Of a stretch of DNA of 64,000 nt, positions 47,133 to 57,664 are shown piece after piece. The stretch's first letter is position 1. Each line of letters starts with the position of its first letter. The notes beneath the pieces were generated by a model, which was not told the origin of the DNA, made no database searches, and saw only the letters and a list, made by a program, of their open reading frames with translations. The position numbers and the translations under genes were made by a program. The DNA lies in contig JAFVBB010000014.1 in NCBI GenBank assembly GCA_017480225.1, positions 117,311-181,310 on the forward strand. The letters run 5' to 3'. This stretch comes from Bacteroidales bacterium. GTDB taxonomy: Bacteria; Bacteroidota; Bacteroidia; Bacteroidales; P3.

Positions 47133-47843
47133 TTAGTTCTCCTTCGGTGCCATGACCTTGTAGCACAGACCGGCCAGGGCCGCGCCCACGAGCGGAGCCA
47201 CGATGAAGAGCCACAGCTGCGAGCAGGCGTTCCACACCTGGCAGTGGCTGAAGATGGCCTGGCTTATAGAGCGGGCGGGGTTGACGCTGGTGTTGGTCAG
47301 CGGAATGCTGATCAGGTGTATGAGCGTCAGCGTCAGGCCGATGGCCAAGCCGCCAAACTTGCCGTTCTCGTGGCGGCTGTCGGTCACGCCGAGAATGACC
47401 ATGAGGAACACGAAGGTGAGCAGGGCCTCGACCAGGAAAGCGCCGCCGCAGCTGATCTGCAGGTAGTGGCGGCCTGCCTCGCGGGTAAATGCCTCGCCGT
47501 AGCCGTTGGCCGCGAACACGCCGGTGTCGCCGTTGCCGACGGCTTTCCAGATTACGAGCAGCACCGCGCCTGCGATGATCGCGCCCACTATCTGCGCCAC
47601 CCAGTAGAGCAGCATCTCCTTGAGGCTCATGCGGCCGTTGATCCACACACCCATCGACACCGCCGGGTTGAGGTGCGCGCCGCTGATGTGCCCGAGGCCG
47701 TAGGCCATGGCAATGACTGTGAGGCCGAAGGCAATGGCCACACCGATGAAGTTGACGTGCCCGAACAGCGCTGTGCCGCAGCCGCCGAACACCAGCACGA
47801 ATGTACCCAGACATTCGGCCATCATCTTGTTGGTGATTTTCAT
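47133..47843 (-). CDS. aqpZ: aquaporin Z-type channel (MIP family)
   Basis: A 236-residue six-helix channel. Both pore motifs are intact: SGAHLNPAVSMG near residue 62 and TSVNPARSISQA near residue 190. FVLVFGGCGTALF at the N-terminus and the length fit AqpZ, so water is the likely substrate; glycerol facilitators are longer. A 25-residue loop (GVFAANGYGEAFTREAGR) precedes helix 4. It is transcribed away from the barrel gene at 48394 with palindrome copy 5 between them. Confidence 0.93.
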   Translation of the reverse strand: MKITNKMMAECLGTFVLVFGGCGTALFGHVNFIGVAIAFGLTVIAMAYGLGHISGAHLNPAVSMGVWINGRMSLKEMLLYWVAQIVGAIIAGAVLLVIWKAVGNGDTGVFAANGYGEAFTREAGRHYLQISCGGAFLVEALLTFVFLMVILGVTDSRHENGKFGGLAIGLTLTLIHLISIPLTNTSVNPARSISQAIFSHCQVWNACSQLWLFIVAPLVGAALAGLCYKVMAPKEN

Positions 47844-47981
47844 AGACTGTATTTTTTTAGGTTAATTTAACTGCATACACAACGCGGCGCCCGCCCGATT
47901 ATTGCCACCGATGGATGTTTTTATTTGTACTCTGCCGGCAAACCGCTGTCACACAGGCTTCATCAAGGCATCATCGCCGCC

Positions 47982-48074
47982 TGTTCTCCGATTGATGTCC
48001 GATTGTTCTTCGATTGTTCTCCGATACAAAATCGAAGAACAATCGAAGAACAATCGGAGAACAATCGAAGAACA
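47982..48074. repeat. 11-bp-unit palindrome, copy 5 (4+4 units)
   Basis: The left arm is V D E V (47982-48025), the centre ACAAA, and the right arm E' E' V' E' (48031-48074). As at copy 3, the right arm mirrors E V E E rather than its own left arm, so a few positions mismatch. The right flank GACGGCCTTGATATTGCCTT and the left flank CATCAAGGCATCATCGCCGC are themselves roughly complementary, extending the hairpin. Confidence 0.96.
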
Positions 48075-48305
48075 GACGGCCTTGATATTGCCTTTGTGTT
48101 GTTTCTGCCTGGCTATCAGTGTGATATGGAGGATGTTATTCTGTAATGGTCTGTCATTCAGGCTTTGAGGTGTTTCTTTGCATGTGGAGACAACCCCAAA
48201 TTTGTCATTTGGCCGATGTTTTTGTGCCGTTTGAGCAATTTATTCCTTGTTTTTCGGGGGGGGTAGTTGATTGTCAGGCAGTTAGCGTTTTGTGGCAAAG
48301 TTTTT

Positions 48306-48336
48306 TTTGCAAGTTGGCGTGGTTTTGGTATCTTTG
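48306..48336 (+). promoter_or_regulatory. promoter of the 48394 barrel gene
   Basis: TTTG (48306-48309), 19 bp, TATCTTTG (48329-48336), 57 bp before ATG 48394. Confidence 0.78.
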
Positions 48337-48393
48337 CCCTGAGAATGACGGCCAGGTGCCGTTGCCTGGATATTAATTTGATAACCAACAAAC

Positions 48394-49002
48394 ATGATGA
48401 TTATGAGGAAACAGATGATGGTGCTTGCCCTGCTGGCCATCGCGGGCTCGGTGGCGGCGCAGCAGAAGGAGAGCAAGTTTGAGTTCGGCGCCAATATTGG
48501 CATGGATTCTTATGTGAGCCATCCGGCGGTGTCGCTGTTGGCCGACGAGCAGTCGTCTTACACCACTCCGCGCTACGATTTGCGCGTCGGCAAGAAAAGC
48601 GGCAACATGGTGTATGGCCTGCGTGTGGGCTTCTCGATGTTGAACACCTCGCATGTGGAGCTGGGCGAGGTGGCAATGTGCTGGGACATGGTGTTCGAGT
48701 CGCGTGGCTACAGGCCGCTTTCTGAGCGTTGGGACCTTGTGGTGGGCTATTACATTGGCGCCAGGCTCACCGGGAATTACTGGGATGGCTATAGCGAGAC
48801 CCGCTATGGCATAAGCATGGGCACGGAGTTTGGTGTGTCGCGCCGCTTCGACGATGGTAAGCGGGTTGGGCTCTTGCTCAACGCCTCTGCCCCCAATGGC
48901 CACTTGACGGTGCCCGACCAACTGCCCAACGGGTTGCAGCCCACCAAGCTCAGGACGATGAACGAGTTCCGCCTGGTGCTGGACGTCAGCTTCCCCTTGT
49001 GA
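48394..49002 (+). CDS. outer-membrane beta-barrel protein
   Basis: A 202-residue protein with a signal peptide (MVLALLAIAGSVAAQ) and amphipathic strands (YDLRVGKKSGNMVYGLRVGF, WDLVVGYYIGARLTG), ending FRLVLDVSFPL. It resembles a small porin-like barrel of unknown ligand. ATG 48394 or ATG 48403 could be used. It forms a single-gene unit with its own promoter and terminator. Confidence 0.7.
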   Translation: MMIMRKQMMVLALLAIAGSVAAQQKESKFEFGANIGMDSYVSHPAVSLLADEQSSYTTPRYDLRVGKKSGNMVYGLRVGFSMLNTSHVELGEVAMCWDMVFESRGYRPLSERWDLVVGYYIGARLTGNYWDGYSETRYGISMGTEFGVSRRFDDGKRVGLLLNASAPNGHLTVPDQLPNGLQPTKLRTMNEFRLVLDVSFPL

Positions 49003-49030
49003 GCGGCCGCGGGTCGTGCATCGCAACAAT

Positions 49031-49062
49031 GGGCACCGCCTTGCGAGGGTAGGTGCCCTTTT
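49031..49062 (+). terminator. terminator of the 48394 barrel gene
   Basis: GGGCACC (49031-49037) pairs with GGTGCCC (49052-49058), followed by TTTT. Confidence 0.8.
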
Positions 49063-49163
49063 CGTGCAGTGGCATGGCGGCGGGGGAGGCGTGCCGCAGC
49101 GGCTGGCTGTTGCTAAAAATTGCAAAAAATGAGGAAGAGTGTGCCGGTATCAAAAAAAAGTTG

Positions 49164-49171
49164 TATCTTTG
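49164..49171 (+). promoter_or_regulatory. promoter (-7) of the large secreted protein gene
   Basis: TATCTTTG lies 53 bp before ATG 49225. The -33 box is weak. The leader between is AT-rich. Confidence 0.5.
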
Positions 49172-49224
49172 TGCATTAAAATGTATTGTTGGATTTTGAG
49201 TAAACAATTAATATACTGTAATAT

Positions 49225-52200
49225 ATGAAAAGCAACAAAGTACTGATTGGCTTATTTGCAGGCTTTTTAGCTTTGGTTGGAGGCACTGCGCGGGCTCAAT
49301 TTTACGAGCTTGGCCCGGCAAATATCGGTGGCCACGTCACCAGCCTGGCCATCGACAGGCAGGACGGTGAGAACATCACGGTCTATGCCGGTGCTGCCAC
49401 CGGCGGCCTGTTCCTGCGTACGAACAACACCGATGTGCTGGAGAAACTCTATGCCGGTGTGACTGACAAGGACTTGGCCGAGAAGATGATTGCCAACACG
49501 GATATTTGGCACCGCGTGAAGTTCGTCGACGAGAGCGGCCTTGAGACCAGCCTTCCCATCAGTGCCATGGCCATTCTCACCGACGGCTCGCTTGTGATTG
49601 GCACCGGCCAGGACGTCTACGGCTGGGGCAGCACGTACTCCAAGATGTCGAGCAAGGGTCGCGGTGTGTACCACTACAGTCTGGCCGACGGCAGCTACAA
49701 GATGCTGTCATACACCGACCCGGAGCGCAACTCGCTCTTCGAGGCGGTGCACGACGTGCAGATTTTCGCTGCCAGCGAGGCCACCTACGTCTTCGTCGGC
49801 ACGCCCAACGGCCTTTTCCGCTGGACCATCACCGACGAGGCCTCGTGGAACAGCACTCCTGTGCGCATCAGCAACGCCAACGTTGACCAGATACTGCCCA
49901 TCCGCCAGCTCGGCATTGCCTACTTCACCAGCGGCAACAAGCTGTACCGCATCAGCGACATGGCCGCTGCTGACAATGCCGTGGTGTGCACCGACATCTC
50001 GTCGTCAAACAAGGCTTTCGGCGGCAGCAACAAGGCCATCAAGCTTGCTGTGGCTCCGTCGGACAACAGCTACCTCTACGCCATGGTGATTGACACCCTG
50101 GGCGGCCTGGAGGATGTCTACCTCACCACCACCGGCCAGGTTTGGACCCCTGTGGCCACCGAGTCGGTGATGCCTTTTGTGGCCAACAGCGGCCTTGAGT
50201 GCGGCGCCATCTATGTCGACCCGCTCAACGAGAAGCGCATCATCATCGCCGGCACCAACATCTGGATTGGCGAGGGTCACAGCGATGGCGCCCGCTACCA
50301 GTGGACCAAGCATTCATACAGCGAGATGGAGCTCAACGGCGGCGACTACATGTCGAATGTCTACAACAGCGTCGTGTTCGTCCACTCCGGCATACACCAG
50401 ATTGCTTCGGTCTTCGTCGACGAGGCTCCGGTGTCCGCATACGACGAGTACTACTTCGCCACCGACGGCGGCGTGTACAGCACTGTGAACTTCTACAGTT
50501 TCACCAACCTCAACCTTGGCATGAACAACGTGCAGGTGAACGGTGTGGCTGTGTGCCCCGACGGTTCGGTCATCAGTGGCGCCAACGCCAACGCCAACCC
50601 CTTCATCGGCTCGCGTATGGCTCACAACGGCGGCAATGCCGACATCAGCTGGTTCGACGACGGCTCGCTCGGCAACCTCAACCACAATGCCAACGTCCTC
50701 TACAGCGGCAACGGCGGCAAGGTGGCTGCCTCGCAGTTCCAGCGCATAGAGCCCAAGGTGCAGCGCAACATCTTTGTGTCGTCGTCCAATGGCCGCATAG
50801 GCCGTTCCTACGACGACTACTTCGACTACACCAACACCACCACCTGGACCACTGGCGGCCAGTTCCTCACCAATGCGGTGAAGTCCGGCCCCGCCATAGG
50901 CAACATCTGCCTGTGGGAGAGTGCCAACGACAGCCTGCTTATCGACAGCATCGATGTCGAGATTGACCTCTACGGCACCATCACCCGCGCCAACGGTACG
51001 ATCGACAGCCTGCACGGCGACGGCAATGTGGTGGTTCGTGCTGGCGACCGTGCCATCTTCCTTGACCGTGGCAACTCCGACTACCCCTTCGAGCATGTCT
51101 TCACCAAGGCCGAGGACGGCAAGAAGGCTGGTTCGACGTTCCGCGTGAAGAGCCCGGTGGCATCGCGTATGCTCGCCGTCGTCGGTACCGGCACCAACAG
51201 CAGCTCGGTTCTGTATTCGTGGACTGCCAACGACTTCAGCAAGATTTACGATTCGGTTATCGACAATGACATCGCCCTCGACGCTACCGTCAAGAGCGAG
51301 GCTCGCAAGAAGTTCATGTGGTGGGCTCCCATCTTCACTGTCGACCGCCTGTCGCTCATGGGCACCGCCAATATCTATCCGCGCAATGCCGTCATGTCTG
51401 CCGATGGCCGCACGGTCTATGTCTCCACTTACAACACCAGCACCCACCGCTCGCAGCTCTACCGTGTGCATGGTTTCGACAATGTCGACTTCACGGAGTA
51501 TCCCACCGAGATCAGCCGCAAGATTGACGCCAGCAGCGGCCCCGCTGTGAGAAAGGTTAAGCAGAGTGTCTTCTCGCGCCGCATCAACTATCAGGACGAG
51601 GAGTGGTTCAGTCGCCCGATAAGCAGCATCGCTGTCGACCCGCGTCCTGGCATGGACCGCATCGTCCTCACCTTTGAGGATTACGATGAAAGCTACGACA
51701 ATGTGGCCATCATCAACAAGGCCAGCACCGACGAGTGGGAGATTGAGGGCATTGCCATCGACCAGCAGCTTGGCCTGCCGGCCTACTGCGCCATGATTGA
51801 GCAGGAGAGCGGCGACATCTATGTTGGCACGGAGAATGGTGTGTATATCTACAATGGCACCGCGTGGAGGCACTACGAGGAGATGCGCGGTGTTCCCGTG
51901 ACCTCCATTGTGCAGCAAACCGCCAACCTTGCCGTGCAGCGCGTAATTCGTAACTCGGCTGTGGATCACGACAAATATCTTTGGGCGAAGACCAAATGGC
52001 CCAATGCCATATACTTCGGCACCTATGGCCGCGGCATCTTCATGGATATGAGCCATGTCACTGACACTGTAAACGAGATTTCCGACTCGGTCGACTACAA
52101 TCCCCCGGTCGACATTCCCACCGTGGCCGGTAACGGAAAGAGCAGCGTGAGCGTCTATCCCAACCCTGTGGCTGGCGATGCCAACATCAGCATTGACGTG

Positions 52201-52392
52201 GTCGAGGAGGGGGTGGCTGCAATACGCGTATACGACCTCAACGGCCGCTTGGTTGCCAGCCGCTCGCTCGGTCGCCTCGGTCAGGGCAATGTCAACGTTA
52301 CCCTGAGCACCGAGGGAATGGCCAAGGGCATGTATCTGGTCAATGTTATCATCGGCGGCCACACTTCCGCCACCAAGATGATTGTGCGCTGA
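49225..52392 (+). CDS. large secreted beta-propeller-like protein with type IX sorting domain
   Basis: A 1055-residue protein with a signal peptide ([19 protein letters not shown]). Repeated strands such as [58 protein letters not shown] and [14 protein letters not shown] look like blades of a BNR/sortilin-type propeller. The last 80 residues ([30 protein letters not shown]) are a type A Por sorting domain. No protease motif is seen; adhesion or glycan binding is possible. It is its own transcription unit, and I do not recognise the specific family. Confidence 0.75.
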   Translation: MKSNKVLIGLFAGFLALVGGTARAQFYELGPANIGGHVTSLAIDRQDGENITVYAGAATGGLFLRTNNTDVLEKLYAGVTDKDLAEKMIANTDIWHRVKFVDESGLETSLPISAMAILTDGSLVIGTGQDVYGWGSTYSKMSSKGRGVYHYSLADGSYKMLSYTDPERNSLFEAVHDVQIFAASEATYVFVGTPNGLFRWTITDEASWNSTPVRISNANVDQILPIRQLGIAYFTSGNKLYRISDMAAADNAVVCTDISSSNKAFGGSNKAIKLAVAPSDNSYLYAMVIDTLGGLEDVYLTTTGQVWTPVATESVMPFVANSGLECGAIYVDPLNEKRIIIAGTNIWIGEGHSDGARYQWTKHSYSEMELNGGDYMSNVYNSVVFVHSGIHQIASVFVDEAPVSAYDEYYFATDGGVYSTVNFYSFTNLNLGMNNVQVNGVAVCPDGSVISGANANANPFIGSRMAHNGGNADISWFDDGSLGNLNHNANVLYSGNGGKVAASQFQRIEPKVQRNIFVSSSNGRIGRSYDDYFDYTNTTTWTTGGQFLTNAVKSGPAIGNICLWESANDSLLIDSIDVEIDLYGTITRANGTIDSLHGDGNVVVRAGDRAIFLDRGNSDYPFEHVFTKAEDGKKAGSTFRVKSPVASRMLAVVGTGTNSSSVLYSWTANDFSKIYDSVIDNDIALDATVKSEARKKFMWWAPIFTVDRLSLMGTANIYPRNAVMSADGRTVYVSTYNTSTHRSQLYRVHGFDNVDFTEYPTEISRKIDASSGPAVRKVKQSVFSRRINYQDEEWFSRPISSIAVDPRPGMDRIVLTFEDYDESYDNVAIINKASTDEWEIEGIAIDQQLGLPAYCAMIEQESGDIYVGTENGVYIYNGTAWRHYEEMRGVPVTSIVQQTANLAVQRVIRNSAVDHDKYLWAKTKWPNAIYFGTYGRGIFMDMSHVTDTVNEISDSVDYNPPVDIPTVAGNGKSSVSVYPNPVAGDANISIDVVEEGVAAIRVYDLNGRLVASRSLGRLGQGNVNVTLSTEGMAKGMYLVNVIIGGHTSATKMIVR

Positions 52393-52420
52393 CCGGGCTC
52401 AAGCGACAACAAGTAATCAC

Positions 52421-52458
52421 AAGGAGGTGCCGCCCAAAAGAGCAGCACCTCCTTCTAT
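52421..52458 (+). terminator. terminator after the large secreted protein gene
   Basis: AAGGAGGTGC (52421-52430) pairs with GCACCTCCTT (52445-52454). The T run is short (CTATT). Confidence 0.7.
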
Positions 52459-52495
52459 TGTGAAAAGAGAGTTATTCAACCAACACAACCACACG

Positions 52496-53773
52496 ATGAA
52501 CAGCAACTTAGTGCAAGAACTGAAGTGGCGCGGCATGATACACGACATAATGCCAGGCACCGAGGAGCAGCTTGCAAAAGAAGTAACCACAGCCTATGTC
52601 GGCATCGACCCCACAGCCGACTCGCTCCATATCGGTCACCTTGTGAGCATAATGCTTTTGAAGCATCTGCAAATGGCCGGCCACAAGCCACTGGCCGTTG
52701 TAGGCGGTGCCACAGGCATGATCGGCGACCCCTCGTTCAAGGCGGCTGAGCGCAAACTGCTCACCATTGAGGAGGTGCAGCACAATGTAGACTGCATCCG
52801 CCGCCAGCTTGGCCGTTTCCTCGACTTCGACAACCCTGTCAACGGCGCGGAGATACTCAACAACTACGACTGGATGAAGGACTACCTGTTCCTGGATTTC
52901 ATACGCGATGTCGGCAAGCACATAACGGTGAACTACATGATGACCAAGGACAGTGTCAAAAAGCGTCTGGAGACCGGCCTCTCATTCACCGAGTTCAGCT
53001 ATCAGCTGATGCAGGGCTATGACTTCCTCACCCTCTATCGCACCAAGGGCTGCAAGTTGCAGATGGGTGGCAGCGACCAGTGGGGCAACATCACCACCGG
53101 CACCGAGCTTATCCGCCGCATGGAAGGGGGCGAGGCGTTTGCCCTTACCTGCCCGCTCATCACAAAGGCCGACGGCACAAAGTTTGGCAAGACCGAGGGC
53201 GGCAATGTGTGGCTCGACGCCGAGAAGACCTCGCCGTACAAGTTCTATCAATTCTGGCTCAACTGTTCCGACGAGGACACTGCCCGCTACATCCGCATCT
53301 TCACTCTCATGAGCCGTGAGGAGGTGGAGGAGCTTGAGGCGCGTCACCGTGAGGCACCTGAGCAGCGCCTGTTGCAGAAAGCCTTGGCCAAGGATATTAC
53401 CCTTCGTGTGCACGGTCAGACGGCTTACGACACTGCAATAGCTGCCACGGAGCTTCTCTTTGGCAAGGCCACAACCGAGCAGCTTGGCGCGCTTGACAGG
53501 CCGACGCTCCTTTCGGTGTTTGAGGGTGTGCCGCAGTTCACGGTGAGCCGTAGCCGCCTTGAGGAGAACCCGACACTTGTCGACCTCGCTGCCGAGACAG
53601 GAATGTTTGCCAGCAAGGGAGAAATCCGCCGTGAGCTGAAGCAAAACAGCATATCGGTCAATAAGCGCAAGGTGGCCGAGGACTGCACCTTGGGGACGGA
53701 CGATGTCCTGGCCAGTGGATGTATCCTTGTGCAGAAAGGCAAGAAGAACTATTATCTGCTCAACGTGGAGTAG
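52496..53773 (+). CDS. tyrS: tyrosyl-tRNA synthetase
   Basis: A 425-residue class I synthetase. The HIGH motif is in [11 protein letters not shown] near residue 43 and the KMSKS counterpart reads KFGKTEGG, as in bacterial Tyr[16 protein letters not shown] binds tyrosine. The C-terminal S4 RNA-binding domain runs from about residue 355 ([20 protein letters not shown]). ATG 52496 is chosen over the longer open frame from 52382, which starts inside the previous gene. Confidence 0.97.
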   Translation: MNSNLVQELKWRGMIHDIMPGTEEQLAKEVTTAYVGIDPTADSLHIGHLVSIMLLKHLQMAGHKPLAVVGGATGMIGDPSFKAAERKLLTIEEVQHNVDCIRRQLGRFLDFDNPVNGAEILNNYDWMKDYLFLDFIRDVGKHITVNYMMTKDSVKKRLETGLSFTEFSYQLMQGYDFLTLYRTKGCKLQMGGSDQWGNITTGTELIRRMEGGEAFALTCPLITKADGTKFGKTEGGNVWLDAEKTSPYKFYQFWLNCSDEDTARYIRIFTLMSREEVEELEARHREAPEQRLLQKALAKDITLRVHGQTAYDTAIAATELLFGKATTEQLGALDRPTLLSVFEGVPQFTVSRSRLEENPTLVDLAAETGMFASKGEIRRELKQNSISVNKRKVAEDCTLGTDDVLASGCILVQKGKKNYYLLNVE

Positions 53774-53789
53774 GTGTCAAATACACGAA

Positions 53790-53825
53790 AAAGGGCTCGC
53801 CGACAGAAATGCCGGCGAGCCCTTT
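53790..53825. terminator. bidirectional terminator between tyrS and the HMA gene
   Basis: AAAGGGCTCGCCG (53790-53802) pairs with CGGCGAGCCCTTT (53813-53825) across a 10-nt loop. Confidence 0.88.
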
Positions 53826-53845
53826 GTGTTTTCGTGCAGTGCAGC

Positions 53846-54172
53846 CTATTTCTTTTTCGGTTTGCCTTTGTTGCCGTTTGTCGCCTGCGGCTCGTCGCTC
53901 ACCACGGTGGTTTGGTAGCCAATCTTTTGCATGGCAGCCTGCAGCGCCTTAACATTGGTCTTCCTGGCGTCGTAGTTTATTTCCACGGTCTGTTTTTCGC
54001 GGTCGGTCTCAATTTTCACAACGCCTTTCTCGAAGCGCATGTTGCTCTTGATTTTTGTCTCGCAGCTGTCGCAGTGCATCATCGGGGTGGGGGTGAGCAC
54101 CAGTGTGCGCATGTCCTTGCCTCCGGCCAAAATCATGATGGAGGCCATAATGGCCATAAGAATCTGTTTCAT
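53846..54172 (-). CDS. heavy-metal-associated (HMA) domain protein
   Basis: A 108-residue exported protein: a signal-like N-terminus (MKQILMAIMASIMILAGG), then an HMA ferredoxin fold with the metal motif HCDSCETKIKSN (CxxC at about residues 34-37) and GYQTTVVSD at the end. A lysine-rich tail (GNKGKPKKK) closes it. HMA domains bind Cu(I) or similar soft metals. It lies 23 bp downstream of a TonB-dependent receptor gene on the same strand, which suggests joint metal handling; the metal is not known. Confidence 0.82.
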   Translation of the reverse strand: MKQILMAIMASIMILAGGKDMRTLVLTPTPMMHCDSCETKIKSNMRFEKGVVKIETDREKQTVEINYDARKTNVKALQAAMQKIGYQTTVVSDEPQATNGNKGKPKKK

Positions 54173-54195
54173 TTGATTGATGATTTGTTAATGTG

Positions 54196-56205
54196 TTACA
54201 TTCTCCAGAAGTTCATTCTGATGCCAGCATAGGCCATTATGCCAAGCACAGGCCCCCACACCATTGTAGGGTCGAATGTTGTGCTTTGGGGATTGGCCGC
54301 ATCGACCACAGGCACAGGCTGGCGGTAGTTGGTGAGATTCTCGCCCCCGATATACACCGAGAAGTGGCGGAAGTCGCGGGTGATTTGCATGTTGAGTTGA
54401 GGACAGGCAGGGAACCTCTCGTCCCATGATGGGCTGCCGTCAGACAGTGGATACGGTGTAGGCATACGTCCCGGTCCGTTCAGTTGCAGGGTGACGTCTA
54501 CGTGCCACAGTGCCATCAATGGCTCCCATCCAATGGTGAGCAGAGCCTTGTAGCGGCTTTGCAGTGGCTTCTCCATAAGCACGCCGCCGTAGGTGCAGCG
54601 CACGTCGTTGAGGCGTAGGGCGGCAAGTATTGACCACTCGTCCGACGGCTCGTATGTGGCGTCGACCTGCAAGGTGTGCGAAAATGACTTGCCGTCAAGC
54701 GAGGTTATGTGCAACTTCGATGGGTCGCTGTCGAAGTCCAAAATCACCTGTTGGTTGAAGTTGGTGTAGAAGTATTCTGCCGACAGGGTCAGCTGTCGCC
54801 CTCCGAGCGGGACGTAAAACACCGCGCTTGCCCCGGTGTTCCAAGCCTCCTCCAGTGGCAGTGAGGGGTCGATGAGCAGTGTGCGCCCCGAGGTCGCCAG
54901 GTTGTGGTGCTCGGCCAGCGGATGGGCAGTGCGGTAGCCTTTGCCAATCGAGCCGCGAAGCGTCAGCCAGTCGGTTGGCAGCCACTTCACGTGCAGTCTG
55001 GGGGTGGCGTAGGTGCGGCTGTGCAGACTGCTGTGGTCGGCTCGCAGACCTGCCATGGCGGTGAACCTGTACGACGGCTTGTAGGTGTATTGTGCATATA
55101 TGCCTGGCGTGATATCGTCTGTGGTGAGATTGCTGTATTGTGGGATGCGGTTGTAGTTCTCGTCCATCCACTCGCCAGCAAGGCTCAATCCAGTCGAGAG
55201 CATGTGGGCCTCGGTGAATTCATGCTCAAGTATCAACTGCGTGTTCATGTGCTGCTGACCCACCGTGTAAAGCTTCTCGCCGATGGCGTCAATGCCGAGC
55301 CTGCCGTCGAAGTCCTGTATGCCGTAGTTGCCCATAAAGGCTAAGTTGGTGTTGTGCTCAGGATCGAGAAGGAAGGCGTGCTTCATGTATGCGTCCAGAC
55401 CATTCGACTTGAGCTTTATGTCTGGATACGAGGCCATGTGGCCTGCCATTGTGCCACCGTGGCGCTCTTCGCCGAACATCGACACCCCGGCGTGCATTAT
55501 ATAGCGTCCGTTGGTGTACTTCCAGCGATTGCTCGCGTTGTATTGCTCCACGGTCGGCAGGTCTATCCATCCATCCCCGTTCTCGTCATGGTGCATGAAG
55601 TCTTTCTCGTAGTGCGCCATAATCTCGGTGCTCAGCCTTTCGTTGAGGTGTATGTTGCCAACCACGTTGCCTTCCATTTTGCGATGGCTGTCGCCGTAGA
55701 TGTTGACCAGCAATCCCTGGTCTTCGTCAGGCTTCATGTATTCTACGTCAATCTGCCCGGTGATGCCTTGCGGGCCGTTCTTCACGCTTGATGCTCCTTT
55801 GCTCACACTGATGCTGCGCATCCATGAGCCCGGCACGCGTCCCAGCAGGTAGGGCTGTGCCACACCCACCGGCAACGGCAGCCCCTCGCAAAGCATTTGC
55901 ACATATTGGCCGTCAAGCCCCAGCAGTTTGATTTGCTTCGCGCCAACCGACGCGTCGTTGTAGTTCACGTCGACTGAAGGGTTGTTTACGAAACTCTCGC
56001 CCAGGTTGCAGCAGGCGGCTCGGAATAGTTCGTCCTGGCCAATCTCGGTGCCGTTCACCGCTCCGGCCATTCTCTTCACTCCTTCGCGTGTGGTGCTGAT
56101 ACTTATTTCTTGCAACACCTCGATAGTGTCGGTGGTTTGCGTGTGGGCAAGTGGGGCTACGCCCATCATGGCAAGCAGCAGGGTCAGTGTATGTCTTGTG
56201 TCCAT
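54196..56205 (-). CDS. TonB-dependent outer-membrane receptor
   Basis: A 669-residue receptor with a signal peptide (LLLAMMGVAPLAHTQ), a short plug domain (KQIKLLGLDGQYVQMLCEG, ISVSKGASSVKNGPQGITGQ) and a 22-strand-type barrel ending in GIMAYAGIRMNFW. It lacks the N-terminal carboxypeptidase-like domain of SusC-type receptors. The next gene encodes an HMA protein, so a metal or metal chelate is a reasonable guess for the substrate. It is 71 bp downstream of the GIN-domain gene. Confidence 0.88.
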   Translation of the reverse strand: MDTRHTLTLLLAMMGVAPLAHTQTTDTIEVLQEISISTTREGVKRMAGAVNGTEIGQDELFRAACCNLGESFVNNPSVDVNYNDASVGAKQIKLLGLDGQYVQMLCEGLPLPVGVAQPYLLGRVPGSWMRSISVSKGASSVKNGPQGITGQIDVEYMKPDEDQGLLVNIYGDSHRKMEGNVVGNIHLNERLSTEIMAHYEKDFMHHDENGDGWIDLPTVEQYNASNRWKYTNGRYIMHAGVSMFGEERHGGTMAGHMASYPDIKLKSNGLDAYMKHAFLLDPEHNTNLAFMGNYGIQDFDGRLGIDAIGEKLYTVGQQHMNTQLILEHEFTEAHMLSTGLSLAGEWMDENYNRIPQYSNLTTDDITPGIYAQYTYKPSYRFTAMAGLRADHSSLHSRTYATPRLHVKWLPTDWLTLRGSIGKGYRTAHPLAEHHNLATSGRTLLIDPSLPLEEAWNTGASAVFYVPLGGRQLTLSAEYFYTNFNQQVILDFDSDPSKLHITSLDGKSFSHTLQVDATYEPSDEWSILAALRLNDVRCTYGGVLMEKPLQSRYKALLTIGWEPLMALWHVDVTLQLNGPGRMPTPYPLSDGSPSWDERFPACPQLNMQITRDFRHFSVYIGGENLTNYRQPVPVVDAANPQSTTFDPTMVWGPVLGIMAYAGIRMNFWRM

Positions 56206-56276
56206 TTGGCAGTTGTTGTGTTTGTGAACACAGATTAGTACACCGACCCCGCTGTTTATTGCACAGGGTGCTTTTT

Positions 56277-57644
56277 TCAGATGATGATGCCGAACTTCAC
56301 AGGGAAAAGATCCTCGCTGTCTTTCTTGAATGCACTCAATGTTGACACTTGCAGGTATGCTCCTATCCAGTCGTATTTCACCGCCAGCCTGACGTCAAAT
56401 TTGTATGGATTGAGGTGTTTGTTGACAGTGTAGTCCTTTGTCGAGTAGTCTACAAGCCCCTGGCTTGCTTTTTGCCGCATTCCGGTGTTCTTGCCCGTCC
56501 ATGCCAGTCCGGGCAGCGCGGTGAGGCTGATCTGCCATCCGTCAGGGTTGCCGAACTTCAGTTCAATTGGCAGAACAACATAGCGTGTCTTCAGCCATGA
56601 GCGCTCTGCCGATGCCACTCCTGTATTCTGGAACGTCATGGTGCTGCCTGTGGCGACGAAGTCGACCGCGCGCTCGGTGAACTTGTACTTGTCCCATTCC
56701 AGCCCAAGCCCGGCGGTCAATGCGAAACCACGCACGTTGATCAAGGGCACCGAGTAGCTTACCAGCCAGTGGTTAAGGCTTGTCTTCACCGAGGCGTCGC
56801 TCTCCACGCCTCCCAGTCCGTTGCCGATTGCGTTGCCCCAGTTGTGCCATCCGAATGCAACTGTGAAGTCCGACGACCACGGGTGCACCGCGTATTTTGT
56901 CCACTTTTTGTGTACAATTTCCGGCACCGAGTTTGCCAGCGTCGACACAATGCCCACGTAGCTGTCGATACCGTCTTTGTTCTCGTAGTTTTCTCTTATC
57001 AGCGTGCCGTCTATCGTGTGCCGTCCAACGTACAGCCCGGCCGTCTTTGCGCACGATGACTTGTTCTCGCTCGTCATGTTCTCGCCCGCCGAGTCTGCAT
57101 TGCCGAGTCTGTTGGCGTTGGCGGTGGCCTGGAGCGCTATGCGGCTGTAGTCGTCGGCTGTGAAATCGCTTTCGAAGAATTGCACCGCGATTTTGCCGTC
57201 TATGCGAGAAAAGTCCTCGGCTTTGAGAACGAGCTTCCTTGCTCTCAGGGTGTCGCCCTCGGTGCCGTCAATCTCCACGCGGGCATAGTCTTCGGCGTGC
57301 AGGGTCAGTTGGCCGAAGGGCTTGAAGTCGCCCTCTATGGTCAGTCGGGTGAAGTCCTGTGCGTTGAGGGTCAGTGTGCGACCGGGTGACAGGTAGAGTG
57401 TGGCGCCGTCTGTCATGTCGCTGATGGTGAGCAGCGAGCCGTTGATGCGGCCTATCGCCTGTTTCTTGTCGGTGCCGCGCACCTCGATGCGGTCTCTCTC
57501 TCCTTGGCGCACGGTCAGGTAGGCATTGTCTTCAAGCCTCACCTCCTTCACCACGGCTGGCAGTTCCTGTGTGTACTGCGCTCGCATGGTTGCCGGCACG
57601 GCCAGTGCAATGGCCAATGCGGTTGTGATAATCTGTGGTTTCAT
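56277..57644 (-). CDS. GIN-domain (DUF2807-like) protein with C-terminal barrel
   Basis: A 455-residue exported protein (signal MKPQIITTALAIALAVPATMRAQ). Residues about 30-175 are repetitive short strands (LTLNAQDFTRLTIEGDF, LTLHAEDYARVEIDG, LVLKAEDFSRIDG) like the head GIN/DUF2807 beta-solenoid. The rest has barrel-like strands and ends VKFGIII. It lies 20 bp after the anti-sigma gene and shares its strand, so it is probably a target of the ECF sigma factor. Role unknown; envelope-stress linkage is an inference. Confidence 0.68.
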   Translation of the reverse strand: MKPQIITTALAIALAVPATMRAQYTQELPAVVKEVRLEDNAYLTVRQGERDRIEVRGTDKKQAIGRINGSLLTISDMTDGATLYLSPGRTLTLNAQDFTRLTIEGDFKPFGQLTLHAEDYARVEIDGTEGDTLRARKLVLKAEDFSRIDGKIAVQFFESDFTADDYSRIALQATANANRLGNADSAGENMTSENKSSCAKTAGLYVGRHTIDGTLIRENYENKDGIDSYVGIVSTLANSVPEIVHKKWTKYAVHPWSSDFTVAFGWHNWGNAIGNGLGGVESDASVKTSLNHWLVSYSVPLINVRGFALTAGLGLEWDKYKFTERAVDFVATGSTMTFQNTGVASAERSWLKTRYVVLPIELKFGNPDGWQISLTALPGLAWTGKNTGMRQKASQGLVDYSTKDYTVNKHLNPYKFDVRLAVKYDWIGAYLQVSTLSAFKKDSEDLFPVKFGIII

Positions 57645-57664
57645 AATGTTGGTGTTTGTGTTGA

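Larger units (their letters stand above)
47844..48393. other. divergent intergenic region with palindrome copy 5
   Basis: These 550 bp separate aqpZ (minus) from a barrel gene (plus). They hold palindrome copy 5 (47982-48074) with its conserved right flank to about 48105, an AT-rich stretch with a G8 run at 48256-48263, and a full promoter at 48306-48336. No promoter was found for aqpZ, and no small gene was recognised. Confidence 0.78.

Noticed and set aside
48256-48263. G8 tract as a phase-variation switch
   Set aside because: It lies about 40 bp upstream of the -33 box and outside any gene, so slippage would have no obvious effect.
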